The translations under genes were made by a program, and so were the position numbers. The notes below the pieces were generated by a model. It saw only the letters and a program-made list of their open reading frames with translations, did not search any database and was not told the DNA's origin. DNA of 64,000 nucleotides. Source: Erwinia sp. HDF1-3R. Lineage in GTDB: Bacteria > Pseudomonadota > Gammaproteobacteria > Enterobacterales > Enterobacteriaceae. The stretch spans positions 4,464,001 through 4,528,000 of the forward strand of contig NZ_CP155071.1 in the NCBI RefSeq assembly GCF_039621855.1. Reading direction: 5' to 3'. Shown piece by piece: positions 9,110 to 21,734 of this stretch; the first letter of the stretch is position 1, and every line of letters begins with the position of its first letter.

Positions 9110-10618
9110 GTGGAAACCAAAGACTTGATCGTAATCGGCGGCGGTATCAACGGCGCTGGGATTGCGGCAGATGCTGCTGGACGCGGCCTGTCAGTACTGA
9201 TGCTGGAAGCGCAAGATTTGGCCTGCGCCACCTCTTCAGCCAGCTCCAAACTGATCCACGGTGGCCTGCGCTATCTGGAACACTATGAATTCCGCCTGGT
9301 CAGCGAAGCGCTGGCGGAGCGTGAAGTCCTGCTGAAAATGGCCCCGCATATCGCGTTCCCTATGCGTTTCCGTTTGCCACATCGTCCTCATCTGCGTCCG
9401 GCCTGGATGATCCGGGTAGGCCTGTTTATGTATGACCACCTGGGCAAGCGTACCAGCCTGCCCGGCAGTAAAGGTGTGCGATTTGGTGCAGATTCAGTGT
9501 TAAAGCCCGAGATCGTGCGCGGTTTCGAATATTCAGACTGCTGGGTTGATGATGCCCGCCTGGTGGTGTTGAACGCGCAGGAAGTGGAAAAGCGCGGCGG
9601 CGAAGTCCGTACCCGTACCAAAGTGACCCGTGCATGGCGTGAAAACAATCTGTGGATGGTGGAAGCGGAAGACGTCGACAGCGGTAAAACCTTTACCTGG
9701 CAGGCCAGGGGTCTGGTCAATGCTGCGGGTCCCTGGGTTAAAGAGCTGTTTGACGACGGCCTGAAGCTGAAATCCCCTTACGGCATCCGCCTGATCAAAG
9801 GTAGCCATATCGTGGTGCCGCGCGTTCACACCCAGAAGCAGGCCTATATCCTGCAAAATGAAGATCACCGCATCGTGTTTGTGATCCCCTGGATGGATGA
9901 GTTCTCCATTATCGGCACGACCGACGTCGAGTATAAGGGCGACCCGAAAAACGTGCATATTGATGAGAAAGAGACAGCCTATCTGCTGAACGTGTTTAAC
10001 AGCCACTTTAAAAAGGCGCTGACCGCTGAGGATATCGTCTGGTCCTATTCCGGTGTCCGTCCGCTCTGTGATGATGAATCGGATTCGCCTCAGGCTATCA
10101 CCCGTGACTACACGCTCGACGTCCGCGATGATAACGGCCAGGCACCGCTGCTGTCGGTATTTGGCGGCAAGCTGACCACCTATCGCAAGCTGGCTGAACA
10201 CGCGATGGAAAAGCTGGCGAAGTATTATCCTAAAGCAGGCCCGGCATGGACCAAATCCTGCGTGCTGCCCGGGGGCGATATTGCCGGCACCCGTGAAGAC
10301 TACGCCGCCAGCCTGCGTCGTCGCTATCCGTTTATCAGTGAGGCCATGGCGCGTCACTATGCCCGTACCTATGGCAGCAACACCGAGCTGTTCCTGAAAG
10401 AAGCCAAAAGCCTGGAGGACCTGGGCGAGCTGTTTGGCCATCATCTGTATGAAGCGGAACTGCGCTACCTGGTAGCCAATGAGTGGGTGCGTGAGCAGGA
10501 TGATGCACTGTGGCGCCGTACCAAGCTGGGTATGTGGCTGAATGACGAGCAGCGCGCGCACGTTGGGGCATGGCTGGCGCAGCATGCGAAAAAGCCTGCG
10601 CTATCGCTGGCTTCTTAA
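9110..10618 (+). CDS. glpD: aerobic glycerol-3-phosphate dehydrogenase GlpD
   Basis: Membrane-associated FAD enzyme of 502 residues (E. coli 501) that oxidises sn-glycerol-3-phosphate to dihydroxyacetone phosphate and passes electrons to quinone. The FAD-binding GGGINGAGIA lies at residues 9-18, followed by ATSSASSKLIHGGLRYLE and the carboxy-terminal Asp/Arg-rich domain. The start is a GTG at 9110, supported by GGAGGGG at 9098-9104 and by alignment with METKDLIVIGGG of E. coli; the open frame extends 17 codons further through the GlpR operator, which cannot be coding. A GlpR operator and a CRP-like site precede it. Confidence 0.97.
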   Translation: METKDLIVIGGGINGAGIAADAAGRGLSVLMLEAQDLACATSSASSKLIHGGLRYLEHYEFRLVSEALAEREVLLKMAPHIAFPMRFRLPHRPHLRPAWMIRVGLFMYDHLGKRTSLPGSKGVRFGADSVLKPEIVRGFEYSDCWVDDARLVVLNAQEVEKRGGEVRTRTKVTRAWRENNLWMVEAEDVDSGKTFTWQARGLVNAAGPWVKELFDDGLKLKSPYGIRLIKGSHIVVPRVHTQKQAYILQNEDHRIVFVIPWMDEFSIIGTTDVEYKGDPKNVHIDEKETAYLLNVFNSHFKKALTAEDIVWSYSGVRPLCDDESDSPQAITRDYTLDVRDDNGQAPLLSVFGGKLTTYRKLAEHAMEKLAKYYPKAGPAWTKSCVLPGGDIAGTREDYAASLRRRYPFISEAMARHYARTYGSNTELFLKEAKSLEDLGELFGHHLYEAELRYLVANEWVREQDDALWRRTKLGMWLNDEQRAHVGAWLAQHAKKPALSLAS

Positions 10619-10643
10619 TGACGAAATAACAGCGGGACGGGGT

Positions 10644-10674
10644 AAAACTGCTGTCAGCTATAACTGACAGCAGT
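10644..10674. terminator. terminator between glpD and glgP
   Basis: An 11 bp perfect stem (10647-10657 with 10664-10674, loop CTATAA) is preceded by AAAA on the plus strand, so it reads as stem plus TTTT on the minus strand. It is therefore a good Rho-independent terminator for the glg operon and can also stop glpD transcripts. A run of eight C follows at 10693-10700. Confidence 0.8.
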
Positions 10675-10726
10675 GCGAACCGGTCCGGTGTGCCCCCCCC
10701 GCTCTTATTTATCCCCCCGCCTAAAC

Positions 10727-13174
10727 CTAAAGCTGTACCGGCTTTATCCCCCAAATCTCATCCGCATATTCCTGAATGGTGCGGTCAGAAGAGAAATAGC
10801 CCATATTGGCAATATTCAGCAGCGCCCTTCTCGTCCAGTCGTCGGGATTGCGATACAGCTCATCTACCTTATCCTGTGTGTCCACATAGCTGCGATAGTC
10901 CGCCAGCAGCTGATAGTAATCGCCCAGGCTTACCAGGGAATCAAAAATATTCCGGTAACGCCCTGGATCCTGTGCGCTGAATTGCCCGGTGGCAATCTGC
11001 GTCAGCGCCAGATGAAGTTCGGCATCCTGCTCATAGATTTCGCGCGCGTTATAGCCAGCCGCTCGCAGTGCCTCTACCTGCGGCGTGGTATTTCCGAAGA
11101 TAAAGATATTCTCTTCACCAACGTGCTCCCGCATTTCAACGTTGGCACCATCCAGCGTACCGATGGTCAGCGCGCCGTTAAGGGCAAATTTCATATTACT
11201 GGTGCCGGAAGCCTCGGTACCCGCCAGTGAAATTTGCTCAGAGAGATCGGCGGCCGGAATAATGATCTGCGCCAGGCTGACGCTGTAGTTGGGAATAAAG
11301 ACCACCTTCAGCTTATTGCGTACCTGGGGATCGTTGTTGATCACCTCTGCCACATCATTGATCAGATGGATAATATGCTTCGCCATGGTGTATGCCGAGG
11401 CGGCCTTACCGGCAAAGATGTTCACCCTCGGTACCCAGTCTGCATCCGGGTCGGCCTTAATGCGGTTATAGCGGGTAATGACGTGCAGCACATTAAGCAG
11501 CTGGCGCTTATATTCATGGATACGTTTGATCTGCACGTCGAACAGCGCGTGGGGATCAACAACAATATCCATTTTCTGCGCAATATATTCTGCCAGGCGT
11601 TTCTTATTTTTCAGCTTGGAGTCGCTGATTTGCGTCAAAAAGCTGGGGTAGTCAATATACTGATTCAGCTCGTCCAGCTGGCTCAGGTCCACACGCCAGG
11701 TCCGGCCAATCGTTTCGTCCAGTACGCCGGAGAGCGACGGGTTAGCCAGCGCCAGCCAGCGACGCGGCGTCACGCCGTTAGTTTTATTGGAGAAGCGGCC
11801 GGGAAACAGCGCGGCAAAATCGGCAAACAGCGACTGGACCATCAGCGTAGAGTGCAGTTCAGAGACGCCATTAACCTTATGGCTGACCACGACCGCCAGC
11901 CAGGCCATCCGTATTTTACGCCCGTTATTTTCATCAATAATCGAAATGCGCGCCTGCAAATCCCAGTCGTCGGGATAGTGTTCCTGAATGGTTTTGAGAA
12001 AGTAATCGTTAATATCGAAAATAATTTGCAGGTGCCGCGGCAGGATTTTCCCAATCATATCCACGGGCCAGGTTTCCAGCGCCTCCTGCATCAGGGTGTG
12101 GTTGGTGTAGGAGAAGACCTGGCAGGTCACTTCAAACGCATCGTCCCAGCTATATTTATGCTCATCTATCAGCAGACGCATCAGTTCGGGGATGGCCAGC
12201 ACCGGATGAGTATCGTTCAGGTGAATAGCAATCCTGTCTGCCAGATTGTCGAAGGTTTTATGCATCGTCCAGTGGCGGGCAAGAATATCCTGTACCGTCG
12301 CCGAGACCAGAAAATACTCCTGGCGCAGGCGCAGCTCCCGTCCGGAGTAGGTAGAGTCGTCCGGGTAGAGTACGCGGGAAACGTTCTCTGAATGGTTTTT
12401 ATCCTCTACCGCCGCAAAATAATCGCCCTGGTTAAATTTCCCCAGATTGATTTCATTGCTGGCCTGTGCGCTCCAGAGCCGCAGCGTGTTAGTGGTATCG
12501 GTATCATAGCCGGGGATGATCTGATCGTACGCCATGGCCAGTACCTCTTCGGTCTCCAGCCAGCGGGAGCGACTGCCCTCCTGCTGAATACGGCCGCCGA
12601 AGCGCACCTTGTAGCGGGTGTTGTAGCGCTGGAACTCCCAGGGATTGCCATATTCCAGCCAGTAATCCGGTGATTCCGCCTGGCGTCCGTCGATGATATT
12701 TTGCTTGAACATGCCGTAATCATAACGAATGCCGTAGCCGCGTCCCGGTAGCCCCAGCGTCGCCAGCGAGTCCAGGAAACAGGCTGCCAGCCGCCCAAGC
12801 CCCCCATTGCCCAGCCCCGGATCGCTCTCCTCTTCGATCAGTTCCTCCAGGTCGAACCCCATCTCATTCAGGGCGTCGCGGGCATCGTTGTAAATCCCCA
12901 TGGAGAGCAGCGCGTTGGAGAGCGTCCGCCCGACCAAAAATTCCATCGACAGATAATAGACCTGGCGAACATCCTGCGAGCGCTGCGCGCGATTGGAACG
13001 CAGCCAGCGCTCAACCATACGGTCCCGCACCGCCAGCAGCGTAGCATTCAGCCATTCATGCTTGTTGGCGATGACCGGATCCTTACCCAGGGTAAACATC
13101 AGTTTATAGGCAATGGAATGTTTTAACGCCTCCACGCTTAGCGTGGGGGCGGTGTAGGTAAAAGGAGCCTTCAT
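10727..13174 (-). CDS. glgP: glycogen phosphorylase GlgP
   Basis: Pyridoxal-phosphate enzyme of 815 residues, identical in length to E. coli GlgP, which releases glucose-1-phosphate from glycogen outer chains. Conserved segments include [19 protein letters not shown], the [10 protein letters not shown] block and the PLP-lysine site [16 protein letters not shown]. The ATG at 13174 gives [20 protein letters not shown], aligned with E. coli MNAPFTY; an upstream GTG at 13190-13192 is less likely. It is the last gene of glgBXCAP, 21 bases after glgA, and is followed by a strong hairpin terminator. Confidence 0.97.
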   Translation of the reverse strand: MKAPFTYTAPTLSVEALKHSIAYKLMFTLGKDPVIANKHEWLNATLLAVRDRMVERWLRSNRAQRSQDVRQVYYLSMEFLVGRTLSNALLSMGIYNDARDALNEMGFDLEELIEEESDPGLGNGGLGRLAACFLDSLATLGLPGRGYGIRYDYGMFKQNIIDGRQAESPDYWLEYGNPWEFQRYNTRYKVRFGGRIQQEGSRSRWLETEEVLAMAYDQIIPGYDTDTTNTLRLWSAQASNEINLGKFNQGDYFAAVEDKNHSENVSRVLYPDDSTYSGRELRLRQEYFLVSATVQDILARHWTMHKTFDNLADRIAIHLNDTHPVLAIPELMRLLIDEHKYSWDDAFEVTCQVFSYTNHTLMQEALETWPVDMIGKILPRHLQIIFDINDYFLKTIQEHYPDDWDLQARISIIDENNGRKIRMAWLAVVVSHKVNGVSELHSTLMVQSLFADFAALFPGRFSNKTNGVTPRRWLALANPSLSGVLDETIGRTWRVDLSQLDELNQYIDYPSFLTQISDSKLKNKKRLAEYIAQKMDIVVDPHALFDVQIKRIHEYKRQLLNVLHVITRYNRIKADPDADWVPRVNIFAGKAASAYTMAKHIIHLINDVAEVINNDPQVRNKLKVVFIPNYSVSLAQIIIPAADLSEQISLAGTEASGTSNMKFALNGALTIGTLDGANVEMREHVGEENIFIFGNTTPQVEALRAAGYNAREIYEQDAELHLALTQIATGQFSAQDPGRYRNIFDSLVSLGDYYQLLADYRSYVDTQDKVDELYRNPDDWTRRALLNIANMGYFSSDRTIQEYADEIWGIKPVQL

Positions 13175-13195
13175 AGCAATTTTCCCATTCACTGA

Positions 13196-14629
13196 TTACA
13201 ACAGCCGCTGATAAAGATCGCGGTAGGCCAGCGCGGCCACCTGCCAGCTAAAATCCATCGCCATCGCCTGGCGCTGTACGTAGCGCCACAGCGAGGGACG
13301 GGACCACAAAACAAAGGCGCGGCGGATGGCGCGCAGCAGCGACCAGGCGTTGCTGTCCTCAAAGGCAAATCCGCTGGCAATGCCGTCGGCAAGGTTTTCC
13401 AGCGAGCTGTCATTGACGGTATCCGCCAGGCCACCGGTGCGCCGGACCAGTGGGAGCGTGCCGTATTTCAGCCCGTAGAGCTGCGTCAGGCCACAGGGCT
13501 CAAAGCGGCTCGGCACCATAATCACGTCGGCTCCGCCCATAATCCGGTGGGAAAACGCCTCGTGATAGCCAATCTGCACGCCCACCTGCCCCGGATACTC
13601 CGCCGCCGCGGCAAGGAAGCCCTGTTGCAGAACGGCATCACCCGCCCCCAGCAGCACCAGCTGACCACCCTGCTCCAGCAGCCCGGGGAGCGCCTCGAGT
13701 ACCAGATCCAGCCCTTTCTGTTTCGTCAGGCGGCTGACGACGGCAAAGACCGGCACCTTCTCATCAATTTTCAGCCCCATGGCAATTTGCAGCTGGCGCT
13801 TGTTTTCAACCTTCGCATCAAGGACATCGCGGTTGTAGCGCGCGGTCAGCAGCAGATCGTGCGCCGGGTCCCAGATGGCCGGATCGACACCGTTCAGGAT
13901 GCCGGTTAGTCGCCCTTCCATCTGCCGCTGCCGCAGCAGGTCCTCCATGCCGTAGCCAAACTCAGGCAGGGTGATTTCCCGCGCATAGGTTGGGCTGACC
14001 GCCGTAATATGATCGGCAAAAAACAGACCCGCCTTCAGATAGGAGATCTGACCGAAAAACTCCAGGCCGAACATATCGAAATAGGCGGCGGGCAGCTCTA
14101 TCTCCTCCAGATGGTGCGCGGCAAACAGCCCCTGATAGGCGAGGTTATGCACGGTGAAGACCGATTTAGCAGGCCGTCCGCGCGCGGCGAGATAGGCACA
14201 GGCCAGGCCCGCGTGCCAGTCATGCGCGTGTACCACTTCCGGTCGCCACAGGTTATCCACGCCGCAGGCCAGTTCACATCCCATCCAGCCCAGCAGCGCG
14301 AAGCGCAGATAGTTATCCGTATAGGCGTACTGCGATTCATCGTGATAGGGACTGCCTGGCCGGTCATACAGCCCCGGCGCATCAATGATGTAAATCCCTA
14401 CGCCTGCAAATTCTCCATAGTGCAGCTCTACTCTGCCCGCGAACGTCTGCAGCGTGGCGACAACCTGGGTATCCTTCACCCCTTTTTTAATATCCGGGAA
14501 ACCCGGGATCAATACTCTGGTATCAATCCCCTCTGCGATTTGCGCCGCAGGTAATGCTCCGACAACATCAGCTAGTCCACCCGTTTTTAGCAGTGGAAAA
14601 ATCTCTGAACAGACATGTAACACCTGCAT
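13196..14629 (-). CDS. glgA: glycogen synthase GlgA
   Basis: ADP-glucose-dependent glycogen synthase (GT5), 477 residues as in E. coli; it extends alpha-1,4-glucan chains. The ADP-glucose-binding KTGGLADV lies at residues 15-22 and the carboxy-domain segment [31 protein letters not shown] is intact. The ATG at 14629 has AAGGGG six bases upstream; the ten extra codons of the open frame match nothing. It lies 81 bases after glgC, the longest gap in the operon. Confidence 0.97.
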   Translation of the reverse strand: MQVLHVCSEIFPLLKTGGLADVVGALPAAQIAEGIDTRVLIPGFPDIKKGVKDTQVVATLQTFAGRVELHYGEFAGVGIYIIDAPGLYDRPGSPYHDESQYAYTDNYLRFALLGWMGCELACGVDNLWRPEVVHAHDWHAGLACAYLAARGRPAKSVFTVHNLAYQGLFAAHHLEEIELPAAYFDMFGLEFFGQISYLKAGLFFADHITAVSPTYAREITLPEFGYGMEDLLRQRQMEGRLTGILNGVDPAIWDPAHDLLLTARYNRDVLDAKVENKRQLQIAMGLKIDEKVPVFAVVSRLTKQKGLDLVLEALPGLLEQGGQLVLLGAGDAVLQQGFLAAAAEYPGQVGVQIGYHEAFSHRIMGGADVIMVPSRFEPCGLTQLYGLKYGTLPLVRRTGGLADTVNDSSLENLADGIASGFAFEDSNAWSLLRAIRRAFVLWSRPSLWRYVQRQAMAMDFSWQVAALAYRDLYQRLL

Positions 14630-14710
14630 TATCAACCCCTTAACTGTATGCTGACGCATTGACCCGCATCAGATGTTTTTTCTTATTACGGCCCGGCGTT
14701 GTTAAAGGCT

Positions 14711-16000
14711 TCAGTTCCGCCAGCCTAACTTCGCCAACATAGTGCGGGTCACCAGAACAATGCCCTCTTCAGAACGATAAAAACGGCGCGCGTCGTCGTC
14801 CGGGTTCTCACCAATGACGGTCCCCTCCGGAAGTTCGCAGGCACGATCAATCACGCAGCGGCGCAGGCGACACGAGCGTCCAACCACCACGTCCGGCGAA
14901 AGAACGGAGGAATCAATATTGCAAAATGAGTTGATGCGCACGCGGGAAAACAGCACCGAATTGACCACCACCGAACCCGAGATAATGCAGCCTCCCGATA
15001 CCAGCGAATTCATCGTCATGCCATGGCTGCCGGATCGATCCTGGACAAATTTCGCAGGCGGCAGAGGCTCCATATGGGTGCGGATCGGCCAGTCGCGATC
15101 GTACATATCCAGCTCCGGCATCACTGAGGCAAGATCGAGGTTAGCTTTCCAGTAGGCTTCGAGCGTACCCACGTCACGCCAGTAGGGCAGTGAGCTATGA
15201 TCGCTCTGCACGCAGGAGTCGCTAAAGGAGTGGGCCAGCGCTTCGCCGGTTGCCACGACCCTGGGCAGGATGTCCTTGCCGAAGTCGTGATTCGACTCCG
15301 GCAGCGCCAGGTCCTCTTCAAGCAGCTGATAGAGATACTCGGCGTTGAAGGCGTAAATTCCCATGCTGGCCAGCGCCTGGGTTTTATCGCCCGGCATCGA
15401 AGGTGGATCGGCGGGTTTTTCGAGAAAGCCGACCACTTTGTTATCGTCGCTGACCGCCATCACCCCGAATGCGCTGGCCTCTTCAATGGGAACCGGCAGG
15501 CAGGCAATGGTACAGTTCGCGCCGTTCTCCACGTGATCCAGCAGCATCCGTGAGTAGTCCATTTTATAGATATGATCGCCGGCCAGGATCACGATGTACT
15601 GCGCCTGATAGCGGCGAATGATATCGAGATTCTGGGTGACGGCATCGGCGGTGCCGCGATACCAGTGCTCGGTCGAGAGCCGCTGCTGCGCGGGCAGCAG
15701 GTCGACAAACTCGTTCATCTCCTCATTTAAAAAGGACCACCCGCGCTGAATATGCTGCACCAGCGTGTGGGACTGATACTGGGTGATCACCGCGATCCGT
15801 CGGATCCCGGAGTTCAGGCAGTTCGACAGAGCAAAATCGATGATGCGGAATTTTCCGCCGAAGTGGACGGCGGGCTTGGCGCGGGTCGCGGTCAGGTCTT
15901 TCAATCGCGTGCCTCGTCCGCCCGCCAGGATCAGGGCAACAGTTTGAGATGGCAATTGTCTTGCCAGCATCAGGGGATCGTTCTTATCTAATTTGACCAT
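14711..16000 (-). CDS. glgC: glucose-1-phosphate adenylyltransferase GlgC
   Basis: ADP-glucose pyrophosphorylase, 429 residues (E. coli 431), the committed and allosterically controlled step of glycogen synthesis. The nucleotide-binding [23 protein letters not shown] starts near residue 23 and includes the Lys/Arg region tied to fructose-1,6-bisphosphate activation; [10 protein letters not shown] and the Asp-containing [11 protein letters not shown] are present, and a left-handed beta-helix follows. AGGAG precedes the ATG. It starts 12 bases after glgX ends. Confidence 0.97.
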   Translation of the reverse strand: MVKLDKNDPLMLARQLPSQTVALILAGGRGTRLKDLTATRAKPAVHFGGKFRIIDFALSNCLNSGIRRIAVITQYQSHTLVQHIQRGWSFLNEEMNEFVDLLPAQQRLSTEHWYRGTADAVTQNLDIIRRYQAQYIVILAGDHIYKMDYSRMLLDHVENGANCTIACLPVPIEEASAFGVMAVSDDNKVVGFLEKPADPPSMPGDKTQALASMGIYAFNAEYLYQLLEEDLALPESNHDFGKDILPRVVATGEALAHSFSDSCVQSDHSSLPYWRDVGTLEAYWKANLDLASVMPELDMYDRDWPIRTHMEPLPPAKFVQDRSGSHGMTMNSLVSGGCIISGSVVVNSVLFSRVRINSFCNIDSSVLSPDVVVGRSCRLRRCVIDRACELPEGTVIGENPDDDARRFYRSEEGIVLVTRTMLAKLGWRN

Positions 16001-16012
16001 GTCTGACTCCTG

Positions 16013-17998
16013 TTATGATTGTTTGTGGAATACGCACACGCCGTGCGCGGCTCCATGCCAGACAGTTGACAGAATCGGGTTATCATCCCCGGCGAAAGGA
16101 GGGATGGCGCGCCATTCCCCCAGGGGTAATATCAGTTCGCACACTTCTTCGGTGGCGTTCATGGTAATAAGCCAGCGCTGCGAGAGGAGGATTTGCAGTG
16201 GTTGCAGCCCCTCCTGCCACGCACTGGCATCCAGCGGCTTTCCATGCTGGCCGAGCCACTCAACGTTCCCATCGCCCTCCTGCCACCAGCTATCGCAGCC
16301 GAGCGCCGGAATACGTCGCCGCAGATGGATGAGCGCGGCGGTGAAGGCGAACAGTTCGCTATCGTTATCATCCCAGTTGAGCCAGGTCAGCGCGTTATCC
16401 TGGCAGTAGGCATTATTGTTGCCGTGCTGGCTGTGGCCGTGCTCATCACCGGCCAGCAGCATCGGCGTACCCTGCGACAGCAGCAGCGTGGTGAGCAGGG
16501 CCTGTACGCTGCGACGACGCTGTTCCCTGACCGCCTGCGGGGCATCGAGCCCTTCCACCCCGTGGTTATGGCTAAAGTTAGCGTTATGCCCGTCACGGTT
16601 ATCTTCACCGTTGGCCTCGTTGTGCTTCTGGTTGAAACTGACCACGTCACGCAGGGTAAAGCCGTCATGGGCGGTAATCAGGTTGATGGTCGCCGAGGGT
16701 CGCCTGTCATCCTGCTGAAACAGGTCACTGGAGGCGGCAAACCGGCTGGCAAACTCCCCGTTGGTCATATCGCCATGCAGCCAGTAGCGGCGCATGACGT
16801 CGCGGAACTGGTCGTTCCATTCTGCAAACGGCGGCGGGAACTGCCCCAGCTGATACCCCTCCGGGCCGATATCCCAGGGTTCAGCGATAATTTTGCAGTT
16901 GCCGAGCAGCGGATCGGCTTTGATCAGCTGCATCATTTCCGCATCACGACGATATTCCGGCGTGCGGCCCAGCACCGGGGCCAGATCGAAGCGAAAACCG
17001 TCCACATGACAGACCTCCACCCAGTAGCGCAGGCAGTCGAGCGTCCACTGCATGACGCTGGGCTGGCTGGTGTTTAGCGTATTGCCGCAGCCGGTCCAGT
17101 TTTCGTACTCACCGCTTTCACCCAGCCAGTAGTAGCTTTTATTGTCCACGCCGCGGCCGGAGAGGGTCGGGCCAGTCTCTTCCAGTTCCGCGGTATGGTT
17201 AAACACCACGTCCAGAATCACCTCGATACCTGCCAGATGGAGCGCTTTGACCGCCTGCTGAAATTCACTACGAGGATCCGCCCCATTCGCGCCCGAGGCG
17301 TAGCGGGCATCAACGGCCCAGGGCGCCAGCGGGTTATAGCCCCAGTAATTAGTCAGCCCGGCGCGCTGCAAACGCGGCTCATCGGCAAAACAGGCGATGG
17401 GCAACAGCTCCAGGCTGGTGATGCCAAGGCGCTTCAGGTAGTCGGTCACCACCGGATGGCCCAGCGCGGCATAGGTGCCGCGTATCTCAGGCGGAATGCC
17501 CGGATGGCGCTGAGTCAGGCCGCGAACGTGCGCCTCATAAATAACCGTCTCTCCCCATGGAACGCGCGGCGCGCTGTCGCCCTCCCAGTTGAAGTCACCG
17601 GACAGCACCACGCTTTTCGGCGCAACCGGGCTGCTGTCGCGTTGATCCATTTCACTATCGCCACACTGAAAGCGCGGGTCGTCCGGCACGCCGCCTTCAA
17701 TCGCCAGCGCACAGGGGTCCACCAGCAGCTTAAACGGATTAAAGCGGTGCCCCTGCTGTGGCTGCCACGGGCCGTGTACGCGATAACCATAGCGCTGGCC
17801 CGGGCCTATGCCCGCCAGGTAGCCGTGCCAGATATCACCGGTACGGCCCGGTAAATCTCTGCGCGTCTCCACGCCCTGCTCATCAAACAGACAGAGCTCC
17901 ACGCGTTCGGCGTGCCGGGAAAACAGCGTAAAATTAACGCCATTGTCGTCCATAACGGCACCGGCTGGCGCGGATCTTCCCGGCAGGACCCGATTCAC
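16013..17998 (-). CDS. glgX: glycogen debranching enzyme GlgX
   Basis: Isoamylase-type GH13 enzyme of 661 residues (E. coli 657) that cuts alpha-1,6 branches with short stubs left by GlgP. A CBM48 domain is at the amino end; catalytic regions include [19 protein letters not shown] (nucleophile Asp), [14 protein letters not shown] (acid/base Glu) and [13 protein letters not shown] (Asp). The GTG at 17998 is preferred: GGGAG lies five bases upstream and it forms a GTGA four-base overlap with the glgB stop, implying translational coupling. A GTG seven codons earlier is also open. Confidence 0.94.
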   Translation of the reverse strand: MNRVLPGRSAPAGAVMDDNGVNFTLFSRHAERVELCLFDEQGVETRRDLPGRTGDIWHGYLAGIGPGQRYGYRVHGPWQPQQGHRFNPFKLLVDPCALAIEGGVPDDPRFQCGDSEMDQRDSSPVAPKSVVLSGDFNWEGDSAPRVPWGETVIYEAHVRGLTQRHPGIPPEIRGTYAALGHPVVTDYLKRLGITSLELLPIACFADEPRLQRAGLTNYWGYNPLAPWAVDARYASGANGADPRSEFQQAVKALHLAGIEVILDVVFNHTAELEETGPTLSGRGVDNKSYYWLGESGEYENWTGCGNTLNTSQPSVMQWTLDCLRYWVEVCHVDGFRFDLAPVLGRTPEYRRDAEMMQLIKADPLLGNCKIIAEPWDIGPEGYQLGQFPPPFAEWNDQFRDVMRRYWLHGDMTNGEFASRFAASSDLFQQDDRRPSATINLITAHDGFTLRDVVSFNQKHNEANGEDNRDGHNANFSHNHGVEGLDAPQAVREQRRRSVQALLTTLLLSQGTPMLLAGDEHGHSQHGNNNAYCQDNALTWLNWDDNDSELFAFTAALIHLRRRIPALGCDSWWQEGDGNVEWLGQHGKPLDASAWQEGLQPLQILLSQRWLITMNATEEVCELILPLGEWRAIPPFAGDDNPILSTVWHGAAHGVCVFHKQS

Positions 17999-20181
17999 GC
18001 TGGCTCCCTGACCAGCCACACCGTGGACAGGGGCGGCAGCGTCATACTGAGCGAATGATCGCGATGGTGGCTGGGATGTGCCTCGGAGTGAATCACCCCC
18101 AGGTTACCCGTGTTGCTGCCGTGATAATGCCCCGAGTCGGTATTAAGGATTTCACGCCAGCTACCCGGCTGCGTCACGCCAAAGCGATAGTGATGTCGGG
18201 TGACCGGCGTAAAGTTACTGGCGACGATCAGCTCATTGCCCTCGCGGTCACGACGGACAAAAACAAAAATGGAATTCTCAAAGTCATCCACCACCAGCCA
18301 TTCAAAACCGGCGGGATCAAAGTCGAGCTGATAGAGCGGCGGATTATCGCGATAGGTGTGGTTCAGATCCTTCACCAGCCGCTGCACGCCATGGTGGAAG
18401 TTGTCTCCGCCCTCCAGCAGATGCCAGTCCAGGCTGATATCGTGATTCCACTCCTTGCCCTGGGCGAATTCGTTGCCCATAAACAGCAGCTTTTTGCCCG
18501 GATAAGCGAACATCCAGCCGTAATAGGCCCGCAGGTTGGCGAATTTCTGCCACGCATCGCCGGGCATTCTGCCGAGGATCGACTTTTTACCGTGGACCAC
18601 CTCATCATGCGAAAGCGGCAGCACAAAATTTTCGGTGCTGTTATAGAGCATGCCGAAGGTCAGGTTGTTGTGATGGTGCTTGCGGTATATCGGGTCCAGC
18701 TTCATATAATCCAGGGTGTCGTGCATCCAGCCCAGATTCCACTTGTACCAGAAGCCCAGGCCGCCCGACTCAGGTGGACGCGTTACGCCCGGGAAGTCAG
18801 TTGACTCTTCGGCCAGGGTGACCGAACCAGGAACCGTCTGGCCCAGCGTTCGGTTGGTGTAGCGCAGAAATTCGATGGCTTCGAGATTTTCTCGCCCACC
18901 CAGATGATTCGGCACCCACTCCCCTTCGGCGCGGCTGTAGTCGCGATGGATCATTGAGGCCACGGCGTCAACACGCAGCCCGTCTATGCCAAAGCGTTCG
19001 ATCCAGTAGAGCGCGTTACCGGCCAGGTAATTGCTGACCTCACGGCGGCCAAAATTGTAGATCAGGGTATTCCAGTCCTGATGGTAGCCTTCACGCGGGT
19101 CGCCATGCTCATAGAGCTCGGTGCCGTCGAACCTGGCCAGACCGAAATCATCGGACGGGAAGTGGCCCGGCACCCAGTCCAGCAGGACATTCAGCCCCGC
19201 CTGGTGAGCGACGGCGATAAAATTACGAAACTCGTCGCGGGTGCCAAAGCGGCGCGTTGGCGCATACATGCCGGTAGGCTGATATCCCCAGCTGCCGTCA
19301 AACGGATGCTCGTTAATCGGCATCAGCTCCAGATGGGTAAAGCCCATCTCCTTCACATAGGGGATAAGCTGCTCGGCCAGCTCCTTGTAGCTCAGCCAGA
19401 AATTATTGTCGGTATGACGCCGCCAGGATCCCAGATGTACTTCATAGATGGAGATCGGCGCATCAAAATCATTCGCCAGCTTACGCGCTTCCGTCATCGC
19501 CGTCTTGGGCGGGATCCCGCAGATCATTGACGCGCTTTCCGGCCGCATTTGCGCTTCAAAGGCGTAGGGATCCGACTTGAGGCGCAGCTGTCCGTGCGCA
19601 TCAATCATTTCAAACTTATAGAGCTGTCCCGTCACCGCGCCGGGGATAAACAGCTCCCAGACGCCAATTTCCCGACGAAAACGCATGGGATGGCGTCGGC
19701 CGTCCCAGTAGTTGAAATCCCCCACCACTGCGACCCGCTGGGCATTCGGTGCCCATACTGAGAAACGGGTACCGGGCACGCCATCAATCACATCCGCATG
19801 GGCGCCCATGGTTTCATAAGGGCGCAGATGGGTACCCTCCGCCAGCAGCCAGCTATCCATCTCGGCCAGCAGGGGGCCGAACCGGTAGGGATCGTCAATC
19901 AGGTTTTGCTGTCCATGCCAGGTGACGGCCAGCTGATAGCGAAAGGGCGTTTTGCGACGGGGAATGATGCTGTTGAAGAACCCGCGTGAATCAAGGCATT
20001 CAAGCTGAGCGCACTTACGCCCGGTATTGGTTTCAATAACCCAGACTTCGGTAGCATCAGGCAGCAATGCCCTGACCTCCAGACCGTTTTCAGTCTGATG
20101 CATGCCAAGTAACGAAAAAGGATCAGCATAGTGACCCGAAATTAATGCATTAATAAGCTGACGATCCGTAGGCGCGGACAT
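17995..20181 (-). CDS. glgB: 1,4-alpha-glucan branching enzyme GlgB
   Basis: GH13 branching enzyme of 728 residues, the same length as E. coli GlgB; it makes the alpha-1,6 branches of glycogen. After an amino-terminal extension and CBM48 domain, the catalytic barrel shows the nucleophile Asp in [17 protein letters not shown], the acid/base Glu in [12 protein letters not shown] and [19 protein letters not shown] lies upstream of the ATG. It is first in glgBXCAP and 443 bases from asd, where the operon promoter should lie. Confidence 0.97.
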   Translation of the reverse strand: MSAPTDRQLINALISGHYADPFSLLGMHQTENGLEVRALLPDATEVWVIETNTGRKCAQLECLDSRGFFNSIIPRRKTPFRYQLAVTWHGQQNLIDDPYRFGPLLAEMDSWLLAEGTHLRPYETMGAHADVIDGVPGTRFSVWAPNAQRVAVVGDFNYWDGRRHPMRFRREIGVWELFIPGAVTGQLYKFEMIDAHGQLRLKSDPYAFEAQMRPESASMICGIPPKTAMTEARKLANDFDAPISIYEVHLGSWRRHTDNNFWLSYKELAEQLIPYVKEMGFTHLELMPINEHPFDGSWGYQPTGMYAPTRRFGTRDEFRNFIAVAHQAGLNVLLDWVPGHFPSDDFGLARFDGTELYEHGDPREGYHQDWNTLIYNFGRREVSNYLAGNALYWIERFGIDGLRVDAVASMIHRDYSRAEGEWVPNHLGGRENLEAIEFLRYTNRTLGQTVPGSVTLAEESTDFPGVTRPPESGGLGFWYKWNLGWMHDTLDYMKLDPIYRKHHHNNLTFGMLYNSTENFVLPLSHDEVVHGKKSILGRMPGDAWQKFANLRAYYGWMFAYPGKKLLFMGNEFAQGKEWNHDISLDWHLLEGGDNFHHGVQRLVKDLNHTYRDNPPLYQLDFDPAGFEWLVVDDFENSIFVFVRRDREGNELIVASNFTPVTRHHYRFGVTQPGSWREILNTDSGHYHGSNTGNLGVIHSEAHPSHHRDHSLSMTLPPLSTVWLVREPA

Positions 20182-20624
20182 GACTTTCTTCCCATGATAT
20201 AGGGCAGACGATCCCCAATTATTTCAGGAATGAACTGCTCTTCATTGAGCAAAAGCACGCTGACGGGAGAGGTGACCATCCAGTGGGAAAAACCGCCGCA
20301 GCGTGCGACAAATTCAGTTGGATACTCAAAAAAATTTTTTGGACCAGAACGGGCAAACTTTCCAGTCATGTTTAAAAGACGCTATTTTTTAAGCATAGCT
20401 AAGCCGCCACTAAAGCCCTCACCGAAACGACAAAAATATGACTTCCAGATCAAACTTTCAGAGATTGGCGATGGGAATTCAGGGAAGAAAGCGAGTGAAG
20501 GCGCGCCAGCGCTACAGATAAACTTAGCTAATGGCGTTTGAACACAACGTGCTGTGGGCGGGTGGGGGTAAAGCGCGGGAGCGGCCGGGCAGGTTTTTCG
20601 CCTGCCCGGCAGAGAAAAATAATG
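20182..20624. other. intergenic region upstream of glgB
   Basis: This 443-base spacer holds the start region of the glg operon on the minus strand and the downstream hairpin of asd. It is AT-rich in its middle, with an A7T6 tract near 20328-20340. I see no convincing gene: one plus-strand frame (20230-20541) is open but lacks a ribosome site and any recognisable similarity. No confident promoter or regulator site could be picked by eye. Confidence 0.6.
20584..20610. terminator. hairpin downstream of asd
   Basis: Ten perfect base pairs, GCCGGGCAGG with CCTGCCCGGC, around a seven-base loop TTTTTCG, 15 bases after the asd stop. No T tract follows on the minus strand, so termination efficiency is uncertain. 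Confidence 0.55.
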
Positions 20625-21734
20625 TTAATCGACCAGCAGGCGCAGCATACGGCGCAGCGGTTCGGCGGCCCCCCACAGTAGCTGGTCACCCACGGTAAAG
20701 GCTGACAGATAGTCCGGCCCCATATTGAGCTTACGCAGGCGGCCAACCGGGGTTTTCAGCGTACCGGTAACGGCGGCAGGCGTCAGTTCACGCATCGTCA
20801 GTTCGCGGTCGTTAGGCACCACGTTAACCCACTCGTTGTGGTCGGCCAGCATCTGTTCGATCTCACGCAGCGGCACGTCTTTTTTCAGCTTTAGCGTAAA
20901 GGCCTGGCTGTGGCAGCGAAGCGCTCCGACGCGTACGCAGAGCCCGTCAACCGGGATAAGTGTGGACGGCTGCAAAATTTTGTTGGTTTCCGCCTGCCCT
21001 TTCCACTCTTCGCGGCTCTGACCATTTTCGAGCTGCTTATCTATCCACGGGATCAGACTGCCTGCCAGCGGCACGCCGAAGTTGTCCGTCGGCAATACGC
21101 CACTGCGGCTCATTTCAGTGACCTTACGCTCGATATCCAGAATGGCGGAGGCCGGATTCTGGAGCTCTTTCGCCACATGGTTATGTAGCATGCCCATCTG
21201 GCTTAGCAGCTCACGCATGTGACGAGCGCCGCCGCCGGATGCGGCCTGGTAGGTCGCTACCGAAGCCCACTCGACCAGATTGCTGGCGAACAGGCCGCCC
21301 AGTGACATCAGCATCAGGCTGACGGTGCAGTTGCCGCCCGCAAAGGTTTTAATGCCTTTGTCCAGCCCCTGACGGATAACCTGGTGATTAACCGGATCGA
21401 GAATAATCAGCGCATCGTCGTCCATGCGTAGCGTCGACGCCGCATCGATCCAGTACCCCTGCCAGCCTGCGGCACGCAGTTTTGGATAAATTTCAGTGGT
21501 ATAATCCCCGCCCTGACAGGTAATGATGATATCGAGCGCCATCAGCGCATCAATATTAAAAGCATCCTGCAGCACACCCGCAGGCTGGCTACCCAATTCG
21601 GGAGCGGCCTGGCCGTACTGCGAGGTTGAGAAAAACACCGGGCGAATCACGTCAAAGTCGCGCTCTTCGCTCATGCGCTGCATCAGCACGGAGCCAACCA
21701 TGCCGCGCCAGCCTATTAATCCAACTGATTTCAT
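20625..21734 (-). CDS. asd: aspartate-semialdehyde dehydrogenase
   Basis: NADPH enzyme of 369 residues (E. coli 367) that reduces aspartyl-phosphate to aspartate semialdehyde, the branch point for lysine, diaminopimelate, methionine and threonine. The NADP-binding [17 protein letters not shown] is at residues 5-21, the catalytic Cys136 in [10 protein letters not shown], and the acid/base His in LRCHSQAF. asd next to glgB is the standard enterobacterial order. It is transcribed alone. Confidence 0.97.
   Translation of the reverse strand: MKSVGLIGWRGMVGSVLMQRMSEERDFDVIRPVFFSTSQYGQAAPELGSQPAGVLQDAFNIDALMALDIIITCQGGDYTTEIYPKLRAAGWQGYWIDAASTLRMDDDALIILDPVNHQVIRQGLDKGIKTFAGGNCTVSLMLMSLGGLFASNLVEWASVATYQAASGGGARHMRELLSQMGMLHNHVAKELQNPASAILDIERKVTEMSRSGVLPTDNFGVPLAGSLIPWIDKQLENGQSREEWKGQAETNKILQPSTLIPVDGLCVRVGALRCHSQAFTLKLKKDVPLREIEQMLADHNEWVNVVPNDRELTMRELTPAAVTGTLKTPVGRLRKLNMGPDYLSAFTVGDQLLWGAAEPLRRMLRLLVD

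Noticed and set aside
9533..10585. 350-codon minus-strand frame opposite glpD
   Set aside because: Antisense shadow of glpD, caused by codon bias.
11234..12391. 385-codon plus-strand frame opposite glgP
   Set aside because: It is the antisense shadow of a full-length conserved glgP; no ribosome site or similarity.
16193..17077. 294-codon plus-strand frame opposite glgX
   Set aside because: Shadow of glgX, whose catalytic residues are all intact on the other strand.
20230..20541. 103-codon frame in the glgB-asd gap
   Set aside because: No ribosome site, no similarity, and it covers the expected glg promoter.
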